A stretch of DNA of 64,000 nt from Oceanibaculum nanhaiense. GTDB taxonomy: Bacteria > Pseudomonadota > Alphaproteobacteria > Oceanibaculales > Oceanibaculaceae. Of this stretch, positions 47,534 to 55,807 are shown one piece after another. The notes below the pieces were generated by a model that was not told where the DNA came from, made no database searches, and saw only the letters and a list, made by a program, of their open reading frames with translations. Location: contig NZ_MPOB01000009.1 in NCBI RefSeq assembly GCF_002148795.1, positions 1 through 64,000 on the forward strand. The letters are read 5' to 3'. Position numbers and translations under genes: made by a program. Positions within the stretch are counted from its first letter, which is position 1; each line of letters opens with the position of its first letter.

Positions 47534-47929
47534 TTCTGGTGGCTCCCATGGGCTGAGGAGGGCTGATGCGTGAAGGCCAATCGGGCTGACCGTTACCTAG
47601 AGGCGCTTGGAAACTGGTGTCAAGCCCTGCTGCCTGTCATGAAGTTTTCGGCCTGAGTACCCTGGAAAACAAGGCTTCTCGTACTTCGTGCCGCGTGTTT
47701 CGAGTCGAATGCTTGCCAAATGTTGCCATGGCATGGTGGAATACCTGCCATCGAATAACGAGGGCCTAGAACTTCGGCAGTTGATCGGAATTTGGGCAAC
47801 AAGGTCGGAGAAAAGGCCGGAATTTTGTTCGATACCGGGAAGATCGGTTTGGCGCGCGGTTTGCTATGCACTCCATACCGGCCTTTGCGGGCTGTACGAT
47901 AAACCATAATTAACAGGGGTGGTTTCAGG
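47534..47929. promoter_or_regulatory. Divergent intergenic region between metC and aapJ
   Basis: Nearly 400 bases with no credible gene. It contains a 10-base palindrome TGCCATGGCA (about 47723-47732) and, close to aapJ, the sigma-54 promoter candidate listed separately. I find no SAM-riboswitch pattern on the metC side. Confidence 0.6.
47850..47865 (+). promoter_or_regulatory. Candidate sigma-54 (-24/-12) promoter for aapJQMP
   Basis: TGGCGC-GCGGT-TTGCT matches the RpoN consensus TGGCAC-N5-TTGCW with invariant GG and GC at the right spacing; only one of the consensus positions differs (A to G). Transcription would start near 47876, about 53 bases before the aapJ ATG. This agrees with NtrC-dependent control of general amino-acid permeases. 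Confidence 0.6.
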
Positions 47930-48970
47930 ATGAAAAAGCTGAGCCTTTTGGGTCTCGGACTCGGTCTGCTGGCGGGTTTTGCCGTCACGGCCGGGACTGC
48001 GGCGGCCCAGAGCACACTCGAACAGATCAAAGCGCGCGGCCATCTGCGGTGCCAGGTTGGCATTCCGTCGCCGGGCTTTTACATGCTCGATCAGAATGGC
48101 AACTGGTCCGGTAGCGATGTCTCGATCTGCCGGGCCGTCGCGACGGCCGTCTTCGGCGATCCGTCGAAGGTCGAATTCCAGTCAGTGACCAGTGCTGTGC
48201 GCTTTACCGCGCTGGCCAACGGTGAATCCGACATGCTGTCGCGCACTGCGACCTGGACGCTGTTCCGCGACACGCAGCTCGGTCTGAAGTTCGCCAACAT
48301 CAACTTCTATGACGGCCAGGGCTTCATGGTTAAGAAGTCGCTCGGTCTGAAGAGCACCAAGGAGCTGAAGGGTGCCACGGTTTGCGTGCTGACCGGCACC
48401 ACGACCGAGCTGAACATGACCGACTACAGCCGGACCCTCGGCCTGGATCTGAAGCCGATCGTGTTCGAGGACAACAATGTTCGCGACCAGACCTACGATC
48501 AGGGCGGCTGCGATGCGGTCACCAATGACAAGTCGGGTCTGGCCTCGACGCGTGCCAAGTTCGCCAATCCGAACGACCACGTGATCCTGCCGGAGACGAT
48601 TTCCAAGGAGCCGCTTGGCCCGGCCGTGCGTAATGGCGATGACCAGTGGTTCCAGATCGTTCGCTGGTCGGTCTTCGCGCTGATTGCGGCCGAGGAATAC
48701 GGCGTCAACTCGAAGAATGTCGATCAGATGAAGGCCAGCCCGCCGAATCCCGAGGTCGCGCGCTTCCTCGGCGTCGAGGGCGAGCTTAGCAAGGGTCTCG
48801 GTCTCGAGAAGGACTGGGCCTACAACATCATCAAGCATGTCGGCAATTACGGCGAAGTGTACGAGAAGTACATGGGCGAAGGCCCGGGGGCCATCGGCAT
48901 CCCGCGCGCCGGATCGCAGAACGCGCTGTGGACCGAGGGCGGGCTGATGTACGCCCCGCCGTTCCGGTAA
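47930..48970 (+). CDS. aapJ: General L-amino-acid ABC transporter substrate-binding protein
   Basis: Periplasmic receptor of the AapJQMP/BztABCD system, 346 residues. A signal peptide (1-25, cut after GTAAA) is followed by EQIKARGHLRCQVGIPSPGFY, WSGSDVSICRAVATAVFGD and the QGGCDAVTNDKSGLAS segment typical of AapJ. It binds a broad range of L-amino acids, notably glutamate, glutamine and aspartate. First gene of a complete operon with its two permeases and ATPase, behind a sigma-54-type promoter. A hairpin after the gene may lower downstream expression relative to the receptor. Confidence 0.94.
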   Translation: MKKLSLLGLGLGLLAGFAVTAGTAAAQSTLEQIKARGHLRCQVGIPSPGFYMLDQNGNWSGSDVSICRAVATAVFGDPSKVEFQSVTSAVRFTALANGESDMLSRTATWTLFRDTQLGLKFANINFYDGQGFMVKKSLGLKSTKELKGATVCVLTGTTTELNMTDYSRTLGLDLKPIVFEDNNVRDQTYDQGGCDAVTNDKSGLASTRAKFANPNDHVILPETISKEPLGPAVRNGDDQWFQIVRWSVFALIAAEEYGVNSKNVDQMKASPPNPEVARFLGVEGELSKGLGLEKDWAYNIIKHVGNYGEVYEKYMGEGPGAIGIPRAGSQNALWTEGGLMYAPPFR

Positions 48971-48982
48971 GCACTACGAACA

Positions 48983-49018
48983 AGCGCCCGGTTGGGATTA
49001 TCCCGGCCGGGCGTTCTT
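48983..49018 (+). terminator. Intercistronic hairpin between aapJ and aapQ
   Basis: Stem CGCCCGG (48985-48991) with CCGGGCG (49007-49013), plus an inner GGG/CCC pair, followed by TTCTT. The weak T-tract suggests partial termination or 3' mRNA protection, which would keep the binding protein in excess over the membrane subunits. Confidence 0.6.
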
Positions 49019-49050
49019 CGTAACACAGTTTATTTTTGCGGAGTTCTGGG

Positions 49051-50247
49051 ATGGCGATGCTGGAAAAAGGATCGCCGGCGCGGGAGATGTCGTTCGCCTC
49101 GATGGTGAATGACGAGAGGTACCGCGCCGTCTTCTATCAGATCGTCGCGTTCGCTGTGATCATGTGGTGTGGGTGGTTCCTGTTTACCACGACGTCACAG
49201 AATCTCGCGACACGCGGCATGAGTTCGGGGTTTGACTTTCTGGGCAATACGGCAGGGTTTGCGATTGCCTGGCACATCATTCCCTACGAACCGACGGACA
49301 ATTACGGCCGGGTCTATCTCGTCGGCATCACCAACACGCTGATTGTCTCGGTCGTCGCCATATTCTTCACGACGATCGTGGGCTTCATTGTCGGCATCCT
49401 GCGGCTGTCGAGCAACTGGCTGATCGCCAAGCTGGCGGGCTGGTATGTCGAGATCCTGCGCAACACACCGCTGCTGCTGCAAATCCTGTTCTGGTATCTC
49501 GCGGTCTTTTCGGTGCTGCCGCAGCCGCGCAACAGCCTGGCTATTCTGGGCGCTTTCGAGCTGAACAATCGCGGCTTCTACATGCCGGCGCCGATTCCGG
49601 GCGAGCTGTTCTGGCTGACCATGCTGGCGATTGTCGTTGGCGTCGCCGCGACCCTGCTGCTGGCGAATTTCGCCAAGCGGCGGCATCTGGCGACGGGGCA
49701 CCGGATCAATATCCTCTGGCCGTCACTCGGGCTTCTGATCCTGCTGCCGCTGGCGGTTTTCCTTGTTACCGGCGCGCCGCTCAGTTTCGACTATCCGGTG
49801 CTGCAGGGCTTCAATTTCACGGGCGGCACGAGCGTTCCGCCTGCCTTCTGCGCGCTGCTGATCGCGCTGGTGGTCTATCATTCGGCCTTTATCGCGGAGA
49901 ATGTGCGCGCGGGCATCCAGTCGGTCGGCCACGGCCAGACGGAGGCGTCCTATTCGCTGGGGCTGCGCCCCAGCCTGACGGTCCGGCTGATCGTCATTCC
50001 GCAGGCGATGCGCGCGATCATCCCGCCGCTGATCAGCGTGTGGATGAATGTGGTGAAGAATTCGTCCCTGGCGGTCGCCATCGGCTTCCCGGATCTGGTC
50101 TCGGTCTTCATGCAGACCTCGCTGAACCAGTCCGGCTATGCGATCGAGATCGTGGCCATGGTGATGCTGTTCTACATGACGGTCAGTCTCAGCATTTCCT
50201 CGGCGCTGAACGTCTATAACAAGTCCGTCCAGTTGAAGGAGCGTTGA
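49051..50247 (+). CDS. aapQ: General L-amino-acid ABC transporter permease
   Basis: First permease of the AapQ/BztB type, 398 residues, with about eight membrane segments and the large insertion typical of this family. Conserved pieces are LVGITNTLIVSVVAIFFTTIVG and the EAA-type loop GHGQTEASYSLGLRPSLTVRLIVIPQAM near residue 290. It forms a heterodimer with AapM. The ATG at 49051 follows GGAGTT; an earlier in-frame start at 49036 is unlikely. Confidence 0.93.
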   Translation: MAMLEKGSPAREMSFASMVNDERYRAVFYQIVAFAVIMWCGWFLFTTTSQNLATRGMSSGFDFLGNTAGFAIAWHIIPYEPTDNYGRVYLVGITNTLIVSVVAIFFTTIVGFIVGILRLSSNWLIAKLAGWYVEILRNTPLLLQILFWYLAVFSVLPQPRNSLAILGAFELNNRGFYMPAPIPGELFWLTMLAIVVGVAATLLLANFAKRRHLATGHRINILWPSLGLLILLPLAVFLVTGAPLSFDYPVLQGFNFTGGTSVPPAFCALLIALVVYHSAFIAENVRAGIQSVGHGQTEASYSLGLRPSLTVRLIVIPQAMRAIIPPLISVWMNVVKNSSLAVAIGFPDLVSVFMQTSLNQSGYAIEIVAMVMLFYMTVSLSISSALNVYNKSVQLKER

Positions 50248-50250
50248 GCG

Positions 50251-51600
50251 ATGGCCAATACCGATGCCACCGAAGTAACGTTCCGGCCGAAACCCAGCCT
50301 GCCGCCGCCACCCAATACGGTGGGGCCGGTGGGCTGGCTGCGCCGCAACCTGTTCAACAGCTGGTACAACACGCTGTTGACGATCCTGGCGGCCTGGCTG
50401 CTCTTCTACTTCTTCAGCAATCTCTATGACTGGGGGATTGCCAAGGCGGTGTGGAAGGCGGACAGCCGCCGACAGTGCCTGGACACCAGCCCCGACGGTG
50501 CCTGCTGGGCTGGCGTGTTCCACTGGTTCAACGCCTTCATGTATGGCCGCTACCCCTATCTGGAGCAGTGGCGGGTGAATTTCAGCTTCGTGGCGCTGGC
50601 CGCGTGGATGGCGCCCTGCTGGATTCCCCGCGTCACCGGCAAGATCGGCATCGGCATCAGCGCGGTTCTGGTCTTTCCGTTTTTCGCCGGCTACATGTTC
50701 GCCGGCGGGGACAAGGGCCTCTTCGTGCAGCTCATGCTGTCAGCGGCCATCGTCACCTTCCTGTCGATCTGGCTGCATGTCGCCTGCTGCCTGTTCACCG
50801 GCCGCTCCTTGCCGGCGACGATTCTGGGGCTGGCGGGGAAGGGCGATGATGCCGACCTCAAGGTACAACGCAATGTCCTGGTCGGGGCCTTCCTGGTCGC
50901 GCTTGCCATCGTGTTCGCGATCCAGATGCCCTGGACGCTGCGGGAGATCCCGACCAACAACTGGGGCGGCCTCTTTCTGACTCTGGTGATCTCGGGCATC
51001 GCCATCACCACCGCCTTGCCGGCGGGGGTCGTGCTGGCACTTGGCCGGCGGTCAAAGATGCCGGTCATCCGCACGGCGTCGATCGTCTTCATCGAGCTGT
51101 TCCGCTCGGTGCCGCTCATCACCATCCTGTTCATGGCCGTGACCATGATGCCGCTGTTCCTGCCGGAGACGATGGTGCTGAACAAGCTGATCCAGGTGAT
51201 CATCGCGGTCTGCCTGTTCGCGGCTGCCTATATGGCGGAAATCGTCCGCGGCGGCCTGCAGGCTATCCCGCGCGGCCAGTATGAGGCGGCCCAGTCGATG
51301 GGTCTCAGCTACTGGAAGATGATGGGGCTTGTGGTCATGCCGCAGGCGCTGAAGCTGATGATCCCCAACATCGTCAGCAATTTCATCGGCCTGTTCAAGG
51401 ACACCACGCTGGTCTCGATCATCGGCCTCTATGATCTGCTGCTGATGCTGAAAGCGGTCAGCCAGAACCCGCAATGGAACGGGTTGCACACGGAGCCTTT
51501 CGTGTTCGGGGCCTTCGTCTTCTTCATCTTCTGCTATGCGATGTCGCGGTACAGCCAGCACCTGGAGCGTACTCTGGGTGCCGGTCAGGCGCGGCGCTAG
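50251..51600 (+). CDS. aapM: General L-amino-acid ABC transporter permease
   Basis: Second permease of the AapM/BztC type, 449 residues. The N-terminal half has four membrane segments with an extra periplasmic loop containing two Cys-bearing stretches; the C-terminal permease domain carries LFLTLVISGIAITTALPAGVVLALGRR and the loop IPRGQYEAAQSMGLSYWKMMGLVVMPQAL. It starts three bases after aapQ. Confidence 0.93.
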   Translation: MANTDATEVTFRPKPSLPPPPNTVGPVGWLRRNLFNSWYNTLLTILAAWLLFYFFSNLYDWGIAKAVWKADSRRQCLDTSPDGACWAGVFHWFNAFMYGRYPYLEQWRVNFSFVALAAWMAPCWIPRVTGKIGIGISAVLVFPFFAGYMFAGGDKGLFVQLMLSAAIVTFLSIWLHVACCLFTGRSLPATILGLAGKGDDADLKVQRNVLVGAFLVALAIVFAIQMPWTLREIPTNNWGGLFLTLVISGIAITTALPAGVVLALGRRSKMPVIRTASIVFIELFRSVPLITILFMAVTMMPLFLPETMVLNKLIQVIIAVCLFAAAYMAEIVRGGLQAIPRGQYEAAQSMGLSYWKMMGLVVMPQALKLMIPNIVSNFIGLFKDTTLVSIIGLYDLLLMLKAVSQNPQWNGLHTEPFVFGAFVFFIFCYAMSRYSQHLERTLGAGQARR

Positions 51601-51615
51601 GAACGGGAGTCATTC

Positions 51616-52407
51616 ATGAGCGTCGAAGCGGTGAGCGACACCGAAAACCATATCAAGTCACTGATCCAGAACGAGGTTGTTATCCAACTGGCGAGCGTGA
51701 ACAAATGGTTCGGTGAGTTTCATGTCCTGAAGGACATCAACCTCTCGGTCTATAAGGGCGAGCGGATCGTGATCTGCGGCCCCTCAGGGTCCGGCAAATC
51801 GACCCTGATCCGCTGCATCAACCGGCTGGAGGAGCATCAGAAGGGCGACATTCTGGTGAACGGGGTGACGCTGGACAGCAATCTGAAGAACATCGACGCG
51901 ATCCGCGGCGATGTCGGCATGGTGTTCCAGAGCTTCAACCTGTTTCCGCATCTGACCGTGCTGGAAAACTGCACGCTGGCGCCGATCTGGGTGAAGAAGA
52001 TACCCAAGAAGGAAGCCGAGGAAATCGCCATGCAGTACCTGGAACGGGTGAAGATCCCGGAACAGGCGGATAAATATCCCGGCCAGATGTCCGGCGGCCA
52101 GCAGCAGCGCGTGGCGATCGCGCGGTCGCTGTGCATGAACCCGTCGATCATGCTGTTTGACGAGCCGACCTCGGCGCTCGACCCGGAGATGATCAAGGAA
52201 GTGCTGGACGTCATGGTCGGGCTGGCCGAAAGCGGCATGACCATGCTGGTGGTCACGCATGAGATGGGCTTCGCCAACAAGGTGGCGGACCGCATCATCT
52301 TCATGGACCAGGGCGAGATCGTGGAGCAGAACGTGCCGTCGGAATTCTTCACCAACCCGAAATCCGACCGGACCAAGCTGTTCCTGAGCCAGATTCTGGA
52401 TCACTGA
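51616..52407 (+). CDS. aapP: General L-amino-acid ABC transporter ATP-binding protein
   Basis: ATPase of the polar amino-acid family (GlnQ/HisP-like), 263 residues. Walker A is GPSGSGKST, the Q-loop segment [17 protein letters not shown], signature [15 protein letters not shown], Walker [16 protein letters not shown] and the H-loop VVTHEMGFA. The first 20 residues are a variable extension. It ends the aapJQMP operon and is followed by a terminator. Confidence 0.95.
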   Translation: MSVEAVSDTENHIKSLIQNEVVIQLASVNKWFGEFHVLKDINLSVYKGERIVICGPSGSGKSTLIRCINRLEEHQKGDILVNGVTLDSNLKNIDAIRGDVGMVFQSFNLFPHLTVLENCTLAPIWVKKIPKKEAEEIAMQYLERVKIPEQADKYPGQMSGGQQQRVAIARSLCMNPSIMLFDEPTSALDPEMIKEVLDVMVGLAESGMTMLVVTHEMGFANKVADRIIFMDQGEIVEQNVPSEFFTNPKSDRTKLFLSQILDH

Positions 52408-52426
52408 GCGCGGTCGCCAATACAAT

Positions 52427-52462
52427 AAAAAGCCGGCGGTGGGGTGCCCATCGCCGGCTTTT
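52427..52462 (+). terminator. Rho-independent terminator after aapP
   Basis: A long stem AAAAGCCGGCGGTGGG / CCCATCGCCGGCTTTT (one G-T pair) with loop GTG, flanked by A and T runs. It ends aapJQMP and can also serve the convergent minus-strand acetyltransferase gene. Confidence 0.92.
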
Positions 52463-52480
52463 CTGTTTTGCGGGCTGGTG

Positions 52481-53494
52481 TCAGCGCCGGTGCGCGGGTA
52501 CTTCCAGGCCGAACAGATGCGGGTGCGGCAGCCGGTGGGTTTCACGGCGTACCGGCTGGAACCCCATTTTCTGATAGAGCGGCAGGGCGCGCGGGTGGTC
52601 GAGGTCGCAGGTGTTCACCGTCACCTTGCCCGGGGTGGCCCGGCCGGGGCTGCTGCTCCAGGCCTGGTCGATGCCCCAGTTCAGCAGATAGCCGCCAAGT
52701 CCCCGGCTGATGAATTCCGGCATCAGGCCGAAATAGGCGAGGTCTACGACATCCGCCTCGCGGCGGTCGAGCTGCACCATGCCGGCCGGCACGCCGGCCA
52801 CCGACAGCACGTAGAGATCGACATTCTCGTCCTGGATCGTGGCGGCGATCTCCGCATCCGAGGAGAGCCGCTGATTGACCCAGGCCCAGGGCGCGCCAAT
52901 GCTGTTGTAGAGATAGCGGTAGAACGACACGGTCGGGTTTTCTGCCCGCTGCAGGCTGAGCCGCAGGCCGGACGGTGCCGGTACTGTCGGGCGAGTCGGC
53001 TGCTGGCGCATTTCCAGATAGGTGACGGTGGTCTCTATCGTCCACTGCTCGGCGGGGGCGGCGTCCGTGCCGGGGCCGCCGCGCAGCCAGCGCGTCAGCA
53101 GGCTGCGCTCTTCCTCGGCATAGCCCAGCTTCTCGTAGAACGCCTTTACCTTCATGTTGGTCGGCCGGACCAGCAGCATGACCTTGCAGATGCCATGTTC
53201 CGCCAGCCAGTCCTCCGCCGCCTTCACCATGGCGCGGCCATGGCCGCCGCCCTGGATGTCCGGATCAACGGCGACATAATACATCCAGCCGCGATGGCCC
53301 TCGCTGCCGACCATGGCGGTGGCGGCAATTCGGCCGGCTTCCTCGCCAACCAGAATCTCGCTGCTGGGGTTCGCCCGGGCACGCGCGATGTCGGCTTCGG
53401 GATCGTTATAGGAGACGGTGAGGTTGCATTTGCGCCAGAGGGCGGCGATCTCGTCAGCCTCGTCGGGCCGCATCGGCCGGATCGAGAGACTCAT
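52481..53494 (-). CDS. Fused double GNAT acetyltransferase
   Basis: A 337-residue protein with two acetyltransferase domains. The N-terminal one (about 1-145) resembles YpeA, with the acetyl-CoA motif VDPDIQGGGHGRAMVKAA and KAFYEKLGYAEEERSLLTRWL. The C-terminal one (about 160-335) is a second GNAT fold with GLMPEFISRGLGGYLLNW and LPLYQKMGFQPVRRETHRL. Substrates are unknown. The ATG at 53494 overlaps the upstream sseA stop by four bases, so it is coupled to the sulfurtransferase. A longer frame to 53542 would run into sseA. Confidence 0.85.
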   Translation of the reverse strand: MSLSIRPMRPDEADEIAALWRKCNLTVSYNDPEADIARARANPSSEILVGEEAGRIAATAMVGSEGHRGWMYYVAVDPDIQGGGHGRAMVKAAEDWLAEHGICKVMLLVRPTNMKVKAFYEKLGYAEEERSLLTRWLRGGPGTDAAPAEQWTIETTVTYLEMRQQPTRPTVPAPSGLRLSLQRAENPTVSFYRYLYNSIGAPWAWVNQRLSSDAEIAATIQDENVDLYVLSVAGVPAGMVQLDRREADVVDLAYFGLMPEFISRGLGGYLLNWGIDQAWSSSPGRATPGKVTVNTCDLDHPRALPLYQKMGFQPVRRETHRLPHPHLFGLEVPAHRR

Positions 53495-54354
53495 CCCACG
53501 GCCGCCCCCACGGCCACTGGCGTATCGTCGCGCTTGCCCCATTCGGCCCAGCTGCCGTCATAGACCGCGACATCGTCGCGGCCGACAAGGTAGAGGCCAA
53601 GCGCCAGCACGCAGGCCGTCACGCCCGACCCGCAGCTCGCCACGATGGGCTTGTTGAGATCGACACCCGCCTCGGTGAACCGGGCACGCAGCGCCTCGGC
53701 GGGCTTCACGGTCTTGTCCTCGGGATTCAGCAGATCGGTGAAGGGCACGTTCAGGCTGCCCGGAATCCGCCCTTTGCGGCCCGGCCAGACTTCCGGCTCC
53801 TCGCCGCGCCAGCGGCCGGCGGAGCGGGCATCGACGATCTGCGCGGCCTTGCTGTCCAGATTGGCTTTCACCTGATCGACCCGGCGCAGCAGCGCCTCGT
53901 TCGGCCGGGCGGTGAAGTGCTTTTCTTCCGCCTGGCTGGGGCCGGCCGCGACGGCGCGGCCTTCGGCCAGCCATTTCGGCAGGCCGCCATCCAGCACGGC
54001 GACATCCCGGTGGCCGAAGACGCGCAGCATCCACCAGGCGCGCGCCGCGCTCATCAGGCCGAACTGGTCATAGACGACAACCTTCACGCCATCGCCGATG
54101 CCGAGCTGCCGGACCTTGGCCGAGAATTTCTCGGGGCTTGGCATCATGTGCGGCAGATCCATGCCTTCGGCGGAAATATCGTCGATGTCGAAGAATACGG
54201 CGCCGGGGATGTGCTTCGCCTCGAACTCCGTGCGGCCGCTTTTCTTCATGGCCGGCAGGTAATAGCTGGCATCGATAATCCGCACGGCAGGGTCGTCCAG
54301 ATGGTCCGCCAGCCATTGCGTCGAGACCAGGGCGTCGGGCTTGGCGTAACTCAT
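53491..54354 (-). CDS. sseA: 3-mercaptopyruvate/thiosulfate sulfurtransferase
   Basis: Two-domain rhodanese of 287 residues. The N-terminal domain (1-140) is catalytically silent; the C-terminal domain holds the active-site loop CGSGVTA with C241, whose Gly/Ser/Val/Thr pattern indicates 3-mercaptopyruvate rather than thiosulfate preference. Other markers are VSTQWLADHLDDPAVRIID at the start and VAVYDGSWAEWGKRDD at the end. It belongs to the same sulfur theme as the rhodanese/thiol-dioxygenase pair 8 kb away. First gene of a two-gene unit. Confidence 0.93.
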   Translation of the reverse strand: MSYAKPDALVSTQWLADHLDDPAVRIIDASYYLPAMKKSGRTEFEAKHIPGAVFFDIDDISAEGMDLPHMMPSPEKFSAKVRQLGIGDGVKVVVYDQFGLMSAARAWWMLRVFGHRDVAVLDGGLPKWLAEGRAVAAGPSQAEEKHFTARPNEALLRRVDQVKANLDSKAAQIVDARSAGRWRGEEPEVWPGRKGRIPGSLNVPFTDLLNPEDKTVKPAEALRARFTEAGVDLNKPIVASCGSGVTACVLALGLYLVGRDDVAVYDGSWAEWGKRDDTPVAVGAAVG

Positions 54355-54435
54355 CGGGGAAACTCCACAGGATCGTTAAGGAAGCACGGAGCCTAGCCCC
54401 GCCGCCGATGCCATTCAATAATATCTGAAAACGGC

Positions 54436-54951
54436 CTATTTCGCGGCGATTGCCGGGTCCTGGGCGCCGTCGAGGAATTGCCGCAGATTGCCGCCTGCCA
54501 GCCGGTAGAAGATTTTCTCCGCCTTCAGCAGCGTCGCCATGCCTTCATAGAAGCGCCTTGCTTCCTCGTTCCAGCTGTCGGCGGTCCAGTCGATCTGGAA
54601 GGCGCCGCGCTGCAGGGCGACCTCTGCCAGCGCGCGCATCAATGCCAGTCCGACGCCGAGGCCACGCGCCCGCTTGGTCACGAAAATATCCTGAATGAAC
54701 AAGGAGTTTCGGCAGATTGCGACGGCATAGATCTCGCTGAAGGCGACCATGCCGAGCGGCTCGTCGCCATCCATCGCCAGCAGCAGTTCGACCGTTTTCC
54801 GGTCGCCATTCAGGGCGGATTTCAGTTTGCGGATCATGTCGGGGCGCGGCAGCGGCGGCGTGACCCCGTAAAACTGCAACAGTTCGCGGCTAAGATCGAC
54901 GATAGCGTCGATATCGTTCGGGCCGGGAGCGCGTATCTCGAAGGAGGGCAT
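54436..54951 (-). CDS. GNAT-family N-acetyltransferase
   Basis: A 171-residue acetyltransferase with EIRAPGPNDIDAIVDLSREL at the start, the acetyl-CoA motif [24 protein letters not shown], and DSWNEEARRFYEGMATLL at the end. It is of the same general subgroup as the acetyltransferase at 41.1 kb. Substrate unknown. Monocistronic by spacing. The 207 bases upstream (54952-55158) show no further gene; TATAAA at about 55122 may be a -10 for sixA. Confidence 0.85.
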   Translation of the reverse strand: MPSFEIRAPGPNDIDAIVDLSRELLQFYGVTPPLPRPDMIRKLKSALNGDRKTVELLLAMDGDEPLGMVAFSEIYAVAICRNSLFIQDIFVTKRARGLGVGLALMRALAEVALQRGAFQIDWTADSWNEEARRFYEGMATLLKAEKIFYRLAGGNLRQFLDGAQDPAIAAK

Positions 54952-55158
54952 CGACGTTACCTGCCGCGCAATGTCTGAGGTGCGCTCGTCATCGGTGGAA
55001 CGGTCTTCCGGAAAAGTTCGGGCTATAGTCGGCGATTCAGGGCGCTACGCCCTTGCGGACAATGCCCTTTCGCCTCTGTCGAAGTCAATTTGTCACTTCC
55101 GCTTTCTCCCAGGCATGACCATATAAATCGCAAAACACCATCAGGGATGCCGCCACGT

Positions 55159-55674
55159 ATGAAGACGCTTTACCTGCTTCGCCACGCGAAATCGAGTTGG
55201 GACAATCCGGGATTGAAGGATGAAGAGCGGCCGCTGAACGAACGCGGGTTCCGCGCGGCGACCGTCATGGGGCTCTATTTCGCGCAGTGCGGTTTCCGGC
55301 CGGACGTGATCCTGTGCTCGACCGCGCGGCGCGCGCTGGAGACGCTGGATCAGGTGCGTCCGCGCCTTGCCGGCAAGCCGGCCCTGACCATCGACAAGGC
55401 GATTTATCGTGCGGATTCGGCGGCACTGCTGGCGTTGGTACGCGACCTGCCGGAGACCGCCGGATCGGCACTGATCGTCGGCCACAATCCGGCTCTGGAA
55501 GAGTTCGCCCTGGCCCTGGCGGGAAGCGGCGCAAAAGAACTGCGTGCCGGCATGGCGGAGAAATACCCAACCGGCGCTCTCGCCGTCCTGTCCCTGCCGA
55601 AGCAGCCCTGGGCGGAAGTCAGCTGGAAAGCGGCTGAGCTGCGCAATTTCACAAGCCCGAAGGATCTGGTGTAG
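55159..55674 (+). CDS. sixA: Phosphohistidine phosphatase SixA-like
   Basis: Histidine-phosphatase-superfamily protein, 171 residues. The RHG-type motif LLRHAKSSWDNPGL lies at the very start, and VGHNPALEEFALAL carries the second catalytic His. SixA removes phosphate from histidines of HPt or nitrogen-PTS proteins. The start at 55159 puts the RHA motif at residues 8-10, as in the family; an ATG at 55147 is close and possible. It precedes the CYTH-CHAD gene by 133 bases. Confidence 0.9.
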   Translation: MKTLYLLRHAKSSWDNPGLKDEERPLNERGFRAATVMGLYFAQCGFRPDVILCSTARRALETLDQVRPRLAGKPALTIDKAIYRADSAALLALVRDLPETAGSALIVGHNPALEEFALALAGSGAKELRAGMAEKYPTGALAVLSLPKQPWAEVSWKAAELRNFTSPKDLV

Positions 55675-55807
55675 GCGCCGGACGAATTCTCACCCTCGTG
55701 CATTACAGAATTGTGACAGTTGAGGAATGGCTTTTTTCCCTGCCGCGATTGCACCAATTTCAGGATTCGTATAGGGCGTTGTTGCCATAGTTGGATTTGA
55801 GGCTGTC

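Noticed and set aside
47534-47640. SAM-responsive riboswitch before metC
   Set aside because: I could not find the conserved SAM-II or SAM/SAH core on the minus strand; only scattered GC pairs.
47688-47909. 73-codon plus-strand frame before aapJ
   Set aside because: No ribosome binding site, irregular composition, and it overlaps the sigma-54 promoter candidate.
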